Part shown: positions 38,768-47,355 of the stretch, piece after piece
How the letters are laid out: each line of letters starts with the position of its first letter
Numbering within the stretch: position 1 is the first letter of the stretch
From: Micromonospora inositola
GTDB taxonomy: Bacteria; Actinomycetota; Actinomycetes; Mycobacteriales; Micromonosporaceae
Length of the DNA: 64,000 nucleotides
Direction of reading: 5' to 3'
Assembly: GCF_900090285.1 (NCBI RefSeq)
Contig: NZ_LT607754.1
Location: 496,001-560,000 of the forward strand
The notes under the pieces: generated by a model
What the model saw: only the letters and a program-made list of their open reading frames with translations
Database searches by the model: none
Told to the model about the DNA's origin: nothing
Made by a program: the position numbers and the translations under genes

Positions 38768-39286
38768 ATGGGCAAGAAGACGATCCACGTCTCCGACTTC
38801 AGCGGCACGGTTCTGCGGCCGGACGACGAGGTGGTCCGCGTCGTCGTGCTGGAGCACCCTGACCTGGTCGCCGGCCCCGTGCAGCTGGACGCCACCCCGG
38901 TCGAGGTGGAGAGCATCGACGACGGCGCGCTGGACGTGGCGGTGGTGGAGATCCACGACCGGCACGGCGGCGGTGAGCCGCGCCGGGTGGTGCTGACCGC
39001 CAGCGAGTTCGACGCGATGGCCACCGACGTGCCGATGGCCCAACTGCTGCGGACGGCCGAGCGGGTGAAGCCACCGAAGGCCCGCAGGAGCGCGGAGAAG
39101 GTCGACTACGGCACCATCGAGCACGCCGGCAGGCCGCACCGCGGCCGGGTCACCGAGGAGGAGGCCCGGCTGGTGCGGGAGCGGCTCGACGAGGTGAACA
39201 AGCGCCTCGCCGACGCCGGCATCCGCCAGCTCGACCCGGCCGACCCGGAGCACGCCGCCCGCTACGGCTTCCCCACCGTCGACTGA
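38768..39286 (+). CDS. Hypothetical acidic protein
   Basis: This 172-residue soluble protein starts MGKKTIHVSDFSGTVLRPDD. A beta-rich N-terminal half (EVVRVVVLEHPDLVAGPVQL) is followed by a helical, charged C-terminal half ending RLADAGIRQLDPADPEHAAR. ATG 38768 has AGGAGAAG upstream. I do not recognise a characterised family; the short final motif is vaguely like the AT-hook/SAP-type tail of Lsr2-like proteins, which is weak evidence. Confidence 0.7.
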   Translation: MGKKTIHVSDFSGTVLRPDDEVVRVVVLEHPDLVAGPVQLDATPVEVESIDDGALDVAVVEIHDRHGGGEPRRVVLTASEFDAMATDVPMAQLLRTAERVKPPKARRSAEKVDYGTIEHAGRPHRGRVTEEEARLVRERLDEVNKRLADAGIRQLDPADPEHAARYGFPTVD

Positions 39287-39336
39287 CCCCGCCGCCCGCT
39301 CGGATGCGCGCCCGGCGCACCCCGGCGGGCGGAAGG

Positions 39337-40071
39337 TCAGGGCTGGCGCCGGCGCGCGGCCTCGGCGAGGGCACCGGTGACGGCCGCCTCCATGTCCGAC
39401 TTCTCCAGGCCGAGACCGGTGAGGACGCCCTCACCCGCCTCCGCCTCGAGCAGGGCGAGCAGGATGTGCTCGGTGCCGACGTAGTTGTGGCCGAGTCGCA
39501 GCGCCTCCCGGAAGGTCAGCTCGAGAACCTTCTTGCCGCGTGCGTCGTAGGGGATCAGGTCGGGAACCTGGTCGGCCGCCGCCGGGAGGGTCGTGGTGAC
39601 GACCTCCCGCAGCCGCTCCAGGGGTACGCCCCGGGCGATGATCAGCCGAGCGGCGAGCCCGTCCGGCTCGGCGAGCAGGCCGAGGGCCAGGTGCTCGGCG
39701 CTGATCTCAGCGTTGCCGGCGGCCCGCGCCTCGTTCTGGGAGGCCACCACGACGTTGCGGGCCCGATCGGTGAAGCGGCCGAAGCCGGCGTTCGGGTCGA
39801 GGGCGGCGGCGGTCTCCGCCTTGGCGGCGGAGCGCTTCTGGGCCGCCTGCTTGGTGACGCCCATGCTGCGCCCGATCTCCGTCCACGAGGCGCCGGAGCG
39901 GCGGGCCTGGTCGACGAAGTGGCCGATCAGGTGGTCGGCGACGTCGCCGAGGTGGTCGGCGACCAGCACCGCGTCGCTGAGCTGGTCCAGCTCGTCGGTG
40001 TGCACCTTCTTGATGGCCTCGATCAGCTCGTCGAGGCGTACCGGGTTGCTCATCTGCACGGGATCCGTCAT
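39337..40071 (-). CDS. Clp N-terminal domain protein with HTH (autoregulated)
   Basis: This 244-residue protein combines an N-terminal helical/HTH segment (ASWTEIGRSMGVTKQAAQKR, residues about 60-80) with a double Clp-N repeat (ISAEHLALGLLAEPDGLAAR; LRLGHNYVGTEHILLALLEA). There is no AAA ATPase domain, so it is not a ClpC unfoldase. The HTH suggests DNA binding, and two palindromes cover its own promoter. ATG 40071 is probably the first base of a leaderless mRNA. Confidence 0.85.
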   Translation of the reverse strand: MTDPVQMSNPVRLDELIEAIKKVHTDELDQLSDAVLVADHLGDVADHLIGHFVDQARRSGASWTEIGRSMGVTKQAAQKRSAAKAETAAALDPNAGFGRFTDRARNVVVASQNEARAAGNAEISAEHLALGLLAEPDGLAARLIIARGVPLERLREVVTTTLPAAADQVPDLIPYDARGKKVLELTFREALRLGHNYVGTEHILLALLEAEAGEGVLTGLGLEKSDMEAAVTGALAEAARRRQP

Positions 40072-40073
40072 GC

Positions 40074-40118
40074 GTCAACCATAGGTTGACGGTGCCGGCT
40101 CGTCAACCATCGGTTGAC
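40074..40118 (-). promoter_or_regulatory. Two palindromic operators over a leaderless promoter
   Basis: GTCAACC-ATA-GGTTGAC (40074-40090) and GTCAACC-ATC-GGTTGAC (40102-40118) are 17-bp palindromes with centres 28 bp apart. On the minus strand they supply a -35 box TTGACG (40101-40106), then a 17-base spacer, then a -10 box TATGGT (40078-40083), placing the transcript start at the ATG of the Clp-N/HTH gene. Binding at either palindrome would block RNA polymerase. Confidence 0.85.
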
Positions 40119-40175
40119 GGTACGACTCGTGGCCTGGCACTAGGCTGCTCCGCACAGGCGGCGACGGGAGGTGGC

Positions 40176-40478
40176 ATGGCTGACCGGCTGGACGTGGATC
40201 CGCCGGAGCTGCTACGGCTGGCGCGGCGCCTGACCGAGGTGGCGGAACTGCTGGCCGCGACCCGGCGGCCCGACGCCGACGAGCTGCCCGCCGGCCCGAC
40301 CGGCCGGGCACCCGTGGAGTTGGCCGAGCTCTGGCTGGACGAGCTGCCACGCGCCGCCCTCGACCTCCACGAACTCGCCGGGCTGCTCCGCGCGGTGGCG
40401 ACCGCCGTGGCGGCGGTCGACGAACGACTGGCCGCCCGGCTCGCCCGACTCGGCACGGACCGGTCCGATGACCGCTGA
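40176..40478 (+). CDS. Small helical protein, possible partner of the caspase-FtsK locus
   Basis: This 100-residue, entirely helical, Leu/Ala-rich protein (DPPELLRLARRLTEVAELLA) is similar in size to WXG100 proteins, but no WXG motif is seen. ATG 40176 has GGGAGGTGG upstream. It overlaps the next gene by 11 bases. The pair faces the EccC-like gene convergently, which makes a functional link possible but unproven. Confidence 0.7.
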   Translation: MADRLDVDPPELLRLARRLTEVAELLAATRRPDADELPAGPTGRAPVELAELWLDELPRAALDLHELAGLLRAVATAVAAVDERLAARLARLGTDRSDDR

Positions 40479-40950
40479 CCCGCACCACCCCCTGCTCGCC
40501 GGGTCGGACCGGCAACCCGCCTCGGACTGGGCGGACACCGCCCGGGTGGCCCGGGCGGCCGCGGACGACCTGCACCGGGTACGCCGCGAACTGCCCGAGC
40601 ACTGGCGGGCGGGCCGGGGCCGGGACGACGCCGACGAGACGCTGCGCCGGGTCGCCCAGCGGCTCGAGGCGGCGGCCGAGGCGTACCGGCTCGTCGCCGA
40701 GGCGCTCGCGGCGCGGGACCGGGAGCTGACCCGGGCCCGAGCGGTCATCACCGAGACCCTGGTCGAGGCCCGGCGGGTCGGCCTCGTCGTCACCCCGGAG
40801 GGCGCGGTCACGGCGGCGGGCAGCGCCCCGATGGCCGTACGGGCGCTGGCCCGCCGGCTGTCCGCCGTGGTCGCCGAGGCGGTCGCGGACGCGGCAGCGG
40901 CGCGGGCCCGGGCGGCCGACCTGCTCGATGCGCTGCCCTCACCGCACTGA
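40468..40950 (+). CDS. Helical coiled-coil protein
   Basis: This 160-residue, strongly helical protein has Arg/Glu/Ala heptads (DETLRRVAQRLEAAAEAYRL; RDRELTRARAVITETLVEAR). Its start overlaps the stop of the preceding gene by 11 bases, so the two are translationally coupled. It ends 13 bases from the end of the convergent caspase-FtsK gene. It resembles ESX-type substrates or chaperones only in being small, helical and paired. No family is recognised. Confidence 0.7.
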   Translation: MTADPHHPLLAGSDRQPASDWADTARVARAAADDLHRVRRELPEHWRAGRGRDDADETLRRVAQRLEAAAEAYRLVAEALAARDRELTRARAVITETLVEARRVGLVVTPEGAVTAAGSAPMAVRALARRLSAVVAEAVADAAAARARAADLLDALPSPH

Positions 40951-40963
40951 CGCCTGGCGTCGG

Positions 40964-43900
40964 TCAGGGCTCCGACCAGGCGGTCTGGACGACCCGCGCG
41001 CCGTCGCGGCGGCGGACCAGGGTCCCCCGGCCGGGCGGCATCGGCTGCGGACGCAGCCCGCCCAGGATCGCCCCCTCCTCCCGGTTGCCGGACATCAGCA
41101 GGCCCGGCGAGTCCAACTCGCGCAGGTGTTGCAGCACCGGCTCGTAGAGCGCCCGGGCGACGCCGCCGACCCGGCGGGCGATGATCACGTGCAGGCCGAT
41201 GTCCCGGGCCAGCGGCAGCAGGTCGTTGAGCACGCTGACCGGGTTGCTGCCGCCGCTGGCAACCAGGTCGTAGTCGTCCACCAGGAGGTACAGGTCGGGG
41301 CCCTGCCACCAGCTCCGGTCGCGCAACTGCTGCGGGGTGACGTCCGGGCCGGGCAGCCGCCTCGTCATCGCCTCGCGGATCGAGGTGAGCCCGTCGGCGA
41401 GGACCTGCCGGGACGGGGCGTACGCCAGCAGGTGGTCACCCTCGACCGCGCCGAGCAGCCCGCGACGGTAGTCGGCGATGACCAGCCGGGCCTGGGCGGG
41501 CGTACGACGTGCCACGATCTGCCGGGCGATGAGCCGGATCAGGTTGGTCTTCCCGCACTCGGCGTCGCCGAAGACGACGAGGTGCGGTTCGCGTTCCAGG
41601 TCGAGGTGGACCGGGGCGAGCGACGACTCGTCCAACCCGATCGGCAGCCCGGTCCCGGACGGGTCGCTCAGCTCGTCCAGCTCGACCACCGACAACTGAC
41701 GCGGCAGCAGCCGCACCGGCGGGGCCGGTCGTCCCGGCCACGCCTCCGCGACCCGGTCCGCCAGCACGGCCGTCGCCTCGGCCAGGTCGTCCACACCGCG
41801 CCGGCCGTCGATCCGGGGCAGCGCGCCGAGGAAATGCAGCCGGCCCGGAGCCAGCCCCCGCCCCGGCGACCGGGGCACGTTCACCGCCGCGCGCCGGTCG
41901 ATCTCGGACTCGCTCGGGTCACCGAGGCGCAGCTCCAACCGGCTGCCGAGCAGGTCCCGCAGGGTGGGCCGGACCTCCAGCCACCGGGCTGCGGTGAGCA
42001 CCACGTGGACCCCGAAGCCCAGACCCCGTCGGGCGAGGCCGGTGACGACCTCCTCCAACTCCTCGTACTCCTGCCGCAACGCGGTCCACCCGTCCACTAC
42101 GAGGAACACGTCACCGAACGGGTCGTCGGCGAACTCCCCGGCCGCCCGGCGGGCGCGGTACGCGGCCATCGACTCCACCCCGCTCGACGCGAACCGGGCC
42201 TCCCGGGAGTCGAGGACCGCGCTCACGTCCGCGACCGTACGCCGCACCGCCTCGGCGTCCCGGCGCGTGGCGACGCCGGAGACGTGCGGCAACCGCTCCA
42301 GGGCCCGCAACGCCCCGCCACCGAGGTCGAGGCAGAAGAACTGCACCTCCTGCGGCGTGTGGGTCAGCGCCAGCGAGGCCACGATCGAACGGAGCATGAT
42401 GCTCTTGCCGGACAGCGGCGCGCCCACCACGCCGACGTTGCCATCGCTGCCGGCCAACTCCAGGCGCAGCGGCCCGCGGCGCTGCTCCTTGGGCACGTCG
42501 ACCAGGCCGACGGTCGCGGTCAGCAACCGCCGGTCCCGGGCGACCGTGAGGCCCCGGACCGGGTCCCGCGACAGCGGCGGAAGAAGCTCGTCCAGGGTGG
42601 GCGGTTCGGCCAGCGGTGGCAGCCAGATCTGGTGGGCCCGGGCGCTTAGGCCGCGCAGCCGCGCCACGACGATGTCGAGCGGACTGCGTCCGACCACCTC
42701 CGGCGGGACGGCGGCGCCGTCCGCGACCGGCGGCCCGGAGACGTACGCGGCGCGGAAGCGGGCCGTCGTGGTGCCCGCCTTGAGGTAGCCGTGGCCGGGC
42801 GCGCTCGGCAACTCGTACGCGTCCGGCACACCGAGCACGACCCGGCTCTCCATCGCGGAGAAGGTCCGCAGACCGATCCGGTACGACAGGTGGCCCTCCA
42901 GGCCGCGCAGCCGCCCCTCCTCGAGGCGCTGGCTGGCGAGCAGCAGGTGCACCCCGAGGGACCGGCCGACCCGGGCCATCTGGACAAAGACGTCGATGAA
43001 CTCTGGTCGCGCCGTGAGCAGCTCGGAGAACTCGTCACAGATCACCAGCGTGGTGGGCAGCGGGGGCAGCTCGGCGCCGGCCGCCCGGGCCCGCTCGTAC
43101 TCCCAGCGGCTGGCGTGGTTGCCGGCGGCGCGGAGCACCTCCTGCCGACGCAGCAGCTCACTGGTCAGCGCGTCCGCCAGCCGGTCGATCAGCGCCAGGT
43201 CGTCGGCGAGGTTGGTGATCAGGGCGCTCACGTGCGGCAGTTCGGCCAGCGGACCGAAGGTCGCGCCGCCCTTGAAGTCGATCAGCACGAGGTTGAGCTC
43301 GTCGGGGGTATGGCCCGCCGCAAGGGCCAGCACGATCGTCCGCAGCAGTTCGCTCTTGCCGGACCCGGTCGCCCCCACCAGGAGGCCGTGCGGGCCCATC
43401 CCGTCCTGGGCGGACTCCTTGAGGTCGAGCAGCAGCGGGCACCCCGACTCGTCGAGACCGACGGGCACGCGCAGGTAGTCCGGCCCGAGCGGCGTGCGCC
43501 GGCCCTCGAACTGCCAGAGCGCCGCCCGGTCCGGCACACCGAGGACGAGCAGCGTCTCGTCCGGCTGCGCCTCGGCCAGGGCCGCACCGGTGGCGGCCAT
43601 GGTCCCCACCGCGTCCGTCCCCCACGCCTCGGCGATCAGCGACACCATCACCCCGCCGCTGTCCGGCACGCCGACCTCGACCTCCGCGTCGCCGTCGGCG
43701 TCGCCGGCGGACAGGTCCGGCAGCGCGATGCGGAAGGTACGCCGCCCGTGGATGGCCCAGCCGGGCAGGTTGAGCGGCAGGCGGGCCGCCTGGTCCGGGT
43801 TGATCAACGACTCGTGCGGCTGCGACAACCGGGTCTCGATCCGGATCTGCGGCAGCTCCCGCAGCTCCTCTGGGATGACCCGCCAGCTGCGCTCCGCGAT

Positions 43901-45289
43901 GACGACGTGGACCCCGTACCCGAGGCCTTTGTTGGCCAGGTCGACCACGCGCGCGGTGAAGCTGGGCAGCAGGTTGGCGAAGTCCTGCCAGCGGTCGACG
44001 ACCAGGAAGACGTCCGGGCAGAGCCCGGGGTCGAGGTCGGCCCGCCGGGCCCGCAGGCTCGCCGGTGACTCCAGCTCGTGGTGGCGGAAGAGCTGCTTGC
44101 GGTCGAGGACGTCCTGCTCCAGCCGGTCGAGGAGCTTGCTGACCTCGCCCACCTCGTCGTCGCCACGCACCTCCCGCACGTGCGGCAGCCGGCGCATCGG
44201 CCCGAGCCAGTTCCCGCCGGACTCCAGGCAGTTGAACGCCACCTCGTCGGCGGAGTGGGTGAGCGCCAGCCCGCCGATGATGGTGCGCAGCAGGGTGGTC
44301 TTGCCGGTGCCGGCGCGGCCGACGACCAGCAGGTGCCCATCGGAGGAGGCCAGGTCCAGCCAGACCGGCTCCCCGGCGGGCTGGTCGATCCGCTGCGCCT
44401 GGCCGACCGGCACCTTGAGCAGGCCGCGCCGCCGCCAGGCCGTGGCGCAGAGCTTCACCTCGCCGGCCGGCTCCAGCGGCCCGAGCAGATCGCCGAGGCG
44501 CGGGTCCCGCTGGTCCCGGCGCCGGCGCTGGCGGTGGTGCCCGTCCCGGGACAGGGCGATGTGGATCTCGTCGCTCGCGCTGCCGAACTGGCACGGCGTC
44601 TGCGCCGACCGCTTCGGCAGCTCCAGGTGCACGTACCGCCAGAGGTCGTCCGGGGTGATCCGGCCCTGGCCGCTGATGTCCGCCGCGCCGGTGCTCAGCC
44701 CTTGGATGAGCGTCTCGGTGAAGGCCGACCGCAGTCTGGGCTCGGTGTCGGAGGCCGGACGTCCGTCGTCGGCACGCTCCACCGAGTTGGTCGCGGTGAT
44801 GACATACCGGCCGTACCCGGTCTTCAGCTCACCGTCGATGGCCAGGTCGTCGGTGGTCTTCAGGCCGTGCCCCTCGAACGCCCCGCTGTAGCAGCAGTCG
44901 AGCAGGATGACCGAGCTGGCCGCGTCCGACTCGTCGAGCAACTCCCGGACGAAGGAGGCGGAGATGGCGGTCGACGACAGGTGGTCCATCTCGGTGTTGG
45001 CCACCGCCAGGTGCAACCGTCCCCGCTTGCTGGTGCGCACGCCGTGGCCGGAGAAGTAGAGCAGCACCAGATCCTCCGGGCCGGCCGCCCGGAGCATCGA
45101 CTCGATCGCCCGCTCGATGGAGCTCTTCGACTCGTTCTCCAGCAGCACGGTCTGGTCGAAGGCGCCGACGTCCGCGTCGGCCAGCAGGCTGAGCAGGTCC
45201 CGCGCCTCCTCGCGGGGCGCGTAGAGGTCCGCCAGCGACTCGTCGATGTACCGGTCGTTGGCGATCAGCAGTGCCCGTCGCTGTCCCAC
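40964..45289 (-). CDS. Caspase-like protease fused to four FtsK/EccC-type ATPase modules
   Basis: This is a 1441-residue protein. Residues 1-250 form a C14 caspase-like domain with the His in LVLLYFSGHGV (His82) and the Cys in VILLDCCYSGAFEG (Cys133). Four P-loop modules follow, with Walker A near residue 327 (VVGRAGTGKTTLLRT), 638 (LVGATGSGKSELLRT), 955 (VVGAPLSGKSIMLRS) and 1241 (VFGDAECGKTNLIR). Only module 2 also has a Walker B Glu (LVICDEFSELL) and resembles EccC ATPase1; modules 3 (FLVVDGW) and 4 (LLVDDYD) resemble EccC ATPase2 and 3; module 1 (FLVVDRW) looks like an extra ATPase2. No membrane helices are seen, unlike EccC. The start is GTG 45289, three bases after the EACC1-like gene. 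It is a likely NTP-gated proteolytic effector. Confidence 0.92.
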   Translation of the reverse strand: MGQRRALLIANDRYIDESLADLYAPREEARDLLSLLADADVGAFDQTVLLENESKSSIERAIESMLRAAGPEDLVLLYFSGHGVRTSKRGRLHLAVANTEMDHLSSTAISASFVRELLDESDAASSVILLDCCYSGAFEGHGLKTTDDLAIDGELKTGYGRYVITATNSVERADDGRPASDTEPRLRSAFTETLIQGLSTGAADISGQGRITPDDLWRYVHLELPKRSAQTPCQFGSASDEIHIALSRDGHHRQRRRRDQRDPRLGDLLGPLEPAGEVKLCATAWRRRGLLKVPVGQAQRIDQPAGEPVWLDLASSDGHLLVVGRAGTGKTTLLRTIIGGLALTHSADEVAFNCLESGGNWLGPMRRLPHVREVRGDDEVGEVSKLLDRLEQDVLDRKQLFRHHELESPASLRARRADLDPGLCPDVFLVVDRWQDFANLLPSFTARVVDLANKGLGYGVHVVIAERSWRVIPEELRELPQIRIETRLSQPHESLINPDQAARLPLNLPGWAIHGRRTFRIALPDLSAGDADGDAEVEVGVPDSGGVMVSLIAEAWGTDAVGTMAATGAALAEAQPDETLLVLGVPDRAALWQFEGRRTPLGPDYLRVPVGLDESGCPLLLDLKESAQDGMGPHGLLVGATGSGKSELLRTIVLALAAGHTPDELNLVLIDFKGGATFGPLAELPHVSALITNLADDLALIDRLADALTSELLRRQEVLRAAGNHASRWEYERARAAGAELPPLPTTLVICDEFSELLTARPEFIDVFVQMARVGRSLGVHLLLASQRLEEGRLRGLEGHLSYRIGLRTFSAMESRVVLGVPDAYELPSAPGHGYLKAGTTTARFRAAYVSGPPVADGAAVPPEVVGRSPLDIVVARLRGLSARAHQIWLPPLAEPPTLDELLPPLSRDPVRGLTVARDRRLLTATVGLVDVPKEQRRGPLRLELAGSDGNVGVVGAPLSGKSIMLRSIVASLALTHTPQEVQFFCLDLGGGALRALERLPHVSGVATRRDAEAVRRTVADVSAVLDSREARFASSGVESMAAYRARRAAGEFADDPFGDVFLVVDGWTALRQEYEELEEVVTGLARRGLGFGVHVVLTAARWLEVRPTLRDLLGSRLELRLGDPSESEIDRRAAVNVPRSPGRGLAPGRLHFLGALPRIDGRRGVDDLAEATAVLADRVAEAWPGRPAPPVRLLPRQLSVVELDELSDPSGTGLPIGLDESSLAPVHLDLEREPHLVVFGDAECGKTNLIRLIARQIVARRTPAQARLVIADYRRGLLGAVEGDHLLAYAPSRQVLADGLTSIREAMTRRLPGPDVTPQQLRDRSWWQGPDLYLLVDDYDLVASGGSNPVSVLNDLLPLARDIGLHVIIARRVGGVARALYEPVLQHLRELDSPGLLMSGNREEGAILGGLRPQPMPPGRGTLVRRRDGARVVQTAWSEP

Positions 45290-45292
45290 GGC

Positions 45293-45736
45293 TCAGCTCC
45301 CGGTGGGGGCGCCCCCGCCGCTCCCGCGCGGCGCGGGCAGCGCCGGGCCCGCCGAGGGATCGGTCGTTGCGGGTACGCCCAGCAGCCGCGCCAGCTGCTC
45401 GACGAGCTGCGGGTCCACCCGGGTCGACCCGGTGACGACCAGCTCGTTGTCGCCGCTGCGGAGCCGGATCGAGCGCGCCCGGACCCGGTCCGCGTACGCG
45501 ACCGCGATCCGGGCGAGCGCCTGCATCGTGGTGGCGGAGAAGAGCCCGCCGACGGCCAGCATGCCCAGCTCCCAGGTCTGCGGCGACTTGCCGTGCGAGG
45601 TGGCCGGCGACTGCGCGTGCCCGATCCGCAGGCCCCGGACCGTGCGCAGGTCCTCGGCGAGCCCGGTGGTGAGCGCCTCGACCCGGTCGGCGGGCAGCGG
45701 CCCGGACGGCTCGATCAGCAGGGCAAGTTCGGGCAC
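45293..45736 (-). CDS. EACC1-like small protein (effector-associated constant component)
   Basis: This 147-residue protein starts at GTG 45736 with GGAGGTG five bases upstream. An N-terminal alpha/beta part (LALLIEPSGPLPADRVEALT) is followed by a Gly-rich hydrophobic segment (TWELGMLAVGGLFSATTMQA) and a beta-hairpin (ARSIRLRSGDNELVVTG), then a short helix. This layout matches the EACC1 component that accompanies caspase and other effectors in actinobacterial conflict systems. It is immediately upstream of, and probably coupled to, the caspase-FtsK gene. Confidence 0.68.
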   Translation of the reverse strand: MPELALLIEPSGPLPADRVEALTTGLAEDLRTVRGLRIGHAQSPATSHGKSPQTWELGMLAVGGLFSATTMQALARIAVAYADRVRARSIRLRSGDNELVVTGSTRVDPQLVEQLARLLGVPATTDPSAGPALPAPRGSGGGAPTGS

Positions 45737-45961
45737 AGCACACCTCCGGCAGCAGACTGTCTACATTCAACACCACCGACGCGAAGCGCCCCGGTCCCTG
45801 AAGGGCCGGGGCGCGCACGACCTCGCCGGGCTTGTCCACGCGCACCGGACACCGCCACATCCGGGACATCGAGTCGAGCACGGTCAGGCAGCACCCAAGC
45901 CGGCGCCCACGGGCGGACCCGCACCACGACCGGGGTGTCGGCCGGGCCCGCGTACCGATGA

Positions 45962-47101
45962 TCAGTTGGCGCTGACCGGCGTGCCGTTCACCGCGGGCCG
46001 CTCCACGGTCTGTCCGGTGGCCGGCGCGACCCCGGTGCGGACCGCGTCCAGCAGCGCCATGCCCTGACCGGCCAGCGACGCGACCACGCCGCTGAGCCCC
46101 TCGGCGCCGTTGAGCACGGTGACATTGGCACCCTGCAGGCCGGCGGCGGCCGCGCGCAGCATGTCGGGCAGCTGCTCGATGACCCGCTGGTCCAGGGCGA
46201 TCCGGTCCTGCGCGGCGGCCGCCTCGGCGGAGAGCTTGGTCGCGTCGGCCTGCGCCTCGGCCAGCGTGCGGATCCGCTCCGCCTCGGCCTGGGCGGGACG
46301 GATCACCTCGGCGATCAGCTCGGCCTGCCGCAGCTCGGCGTTGCGCTCGGCGACCAGGGCGCGCTCGACCAGCACCTCCTGCTGGGCCCGGGCAGCCGCC
46401 AGCGGGCCGGCCTGGGCCGCCGTCTGCTGCGCCTGGTCGATCTCGGCCTGGTACTGGGCTCGGGCGATCGCGGTCTGCCGGGCGTACTCGGCCTGGTGCC
46501 GCACGCTCTCCTGCTGCGCCATGGCGCTGGCCTGGTCCGCGGCGGCCTGCGCCACCTTGGCGTCCTGGTCGACCTTGGCCTGGTGCGGCGCGGCGAGCGC
46601 GCGGATGTAGCCGACGCCCTTGTCGTCGATGCTGCTGATCTGGAGGGAGTCGACGGCCAGGCCGATCCGGGCCATCTCGGTCTTGCTGGCGTCCACGATG
46701 GCGTCCGCGAGGGTCTGCTGCTCGCGGATGATCGACTCGACGGTCATGCTGCCGATGATGCTGCGCAGGTGACCGCTGAAGATCCGCCCGACCAGGGTGG
46801 GCATCTGGCTCTGGTCGCCCTGGAAACGCCGGGCGGCGGCGGCGATGGACTCGTGGTCGTCAGCGACCTTGAACGCGATGACGGCCTGCACGGTCAGCGT
46901 GATGCCCTGCTTCGTGTAGCAGTCCTCGACCACCTCGGCCTCCTGCATGGCCAGCGTGAGCCGGGTGGCCTTGGAGAAGACCGGCACCACGAAGACGCCG
47001 TGACCTGTGACGATCTTGAAAGGCAGCGCATCCGCTCCCCGCTGCTTGCGTCCGCTGATGAGCAACGCCTCGTTCGGGGCGGGCACGCGGTATCCGAACA
47101 C
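45962..47101 (-). CDS. SPFH/flotillin-like protein
   Basis: This 379-residue protein has an N-terminal SPFH/band-7 domain (FGYRVPAPNEALLISG, then VPVFSKATRLTLAMQEAEVV and IAFKVADDHESIAAAARRF). From residue about 170 an Ala/Gln/Glu-rich coiled coil follows (AMAQQESVRHQAEYARQTAI and similar), as in flotillins. It lacks an obvious N-terminal transmembrane helix, so membrane attachment would be peripheral. I chose GTG 47101 with AAGGG upstream. It follows the NfeD-like gene by 17 bases, the usual NfeD-flotillin pair. A role in organising membrane domains is inferred. Confidence 0.88.
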   Translation of the reverse strand: MFGYRVPAPNEALLISGRKQRGADALPFKIVTGHGVFVVPVFSKATRLTLAMQEAEVVEDCYTKQGITLTVQAVIAFKVADDHESIAAAARRFQGDQSQMPTLVGRIFSGHLRSIIGSMTVESIIREQQTLADAIVDASKTEMARIGLAVDSLQISSIDDKGVGYIRALAAPHQAKVDQDAKVAQAAADQASAMAQQESVRHQAEYARQTAIARAQYQAEIDQAQQTAAQAGPLAAARAQQEVLVERALVAERNAELRQAELIAEVIRPAQAEAERIRTLAEAQADATKLSAEAAAAQDRIALDQRVIEQLPDMLRAAAAGLQGANVTVLNGAEGLSGVVASLAGQGMALLDAVRTGVAPATGQTVERPAVNGTPVSAN

Positions 47102-47118
47102 TGGACGACCCTTCTGTC

Positions 47119-47355
47119 CTACCGGGAGCCCTCGCCCCCGGCCACGGTGGGCCATGGCTCGACGTCAACCTGGCGCCCGCCACGGTTGTTGATGATCAGT
47201 ACCTCGGCGCCGGCCGGAACCGGCGTCGACGCGTACGCGAGGTAATAGTGCGCGATGCCGTCCACGACGACGCGGACCTCTCCCGGGCGGTCACCGCCGC
47301 GCAGTGCGTGCACCACCCGCGCGATCCTGCCCACCAGCGTCCGACCGTCCACCAT
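47119..47355 (-). CDS. NfeD C-terminal-like small protein
   Basis: This 78-residue, beta-rich protein (GRTLVGRIARVVHALRGGDR; PVPAGAEVLIINNRGGRQVD) matches the OB-fold domain of NfeD proteins, which are commonly cotranscribed with flotillin-like genes. It lacks the protease and membrane domains of full NfeD. ATG 47355 is close to a GGGGAG site. It is the first gene of the unit leading to the SPFH gene. Confidence 0.75.
   Translation of the reverse strand: MVDGRTLVGRIARVVHALRGGDRPGEVRVVVDGIAHYYLAYASTPVPAGAEVLIINNRGGRQVDVEPWPTVAGGEGSR

Noticed and set aside
40964..45289. A genuine type VII (ESX) secretion system
   Set aside because: EccB, EccD, EccE, mycosin and WXG100 genes are absent and the EccC-like protein has no membrane helices but a protease domain.
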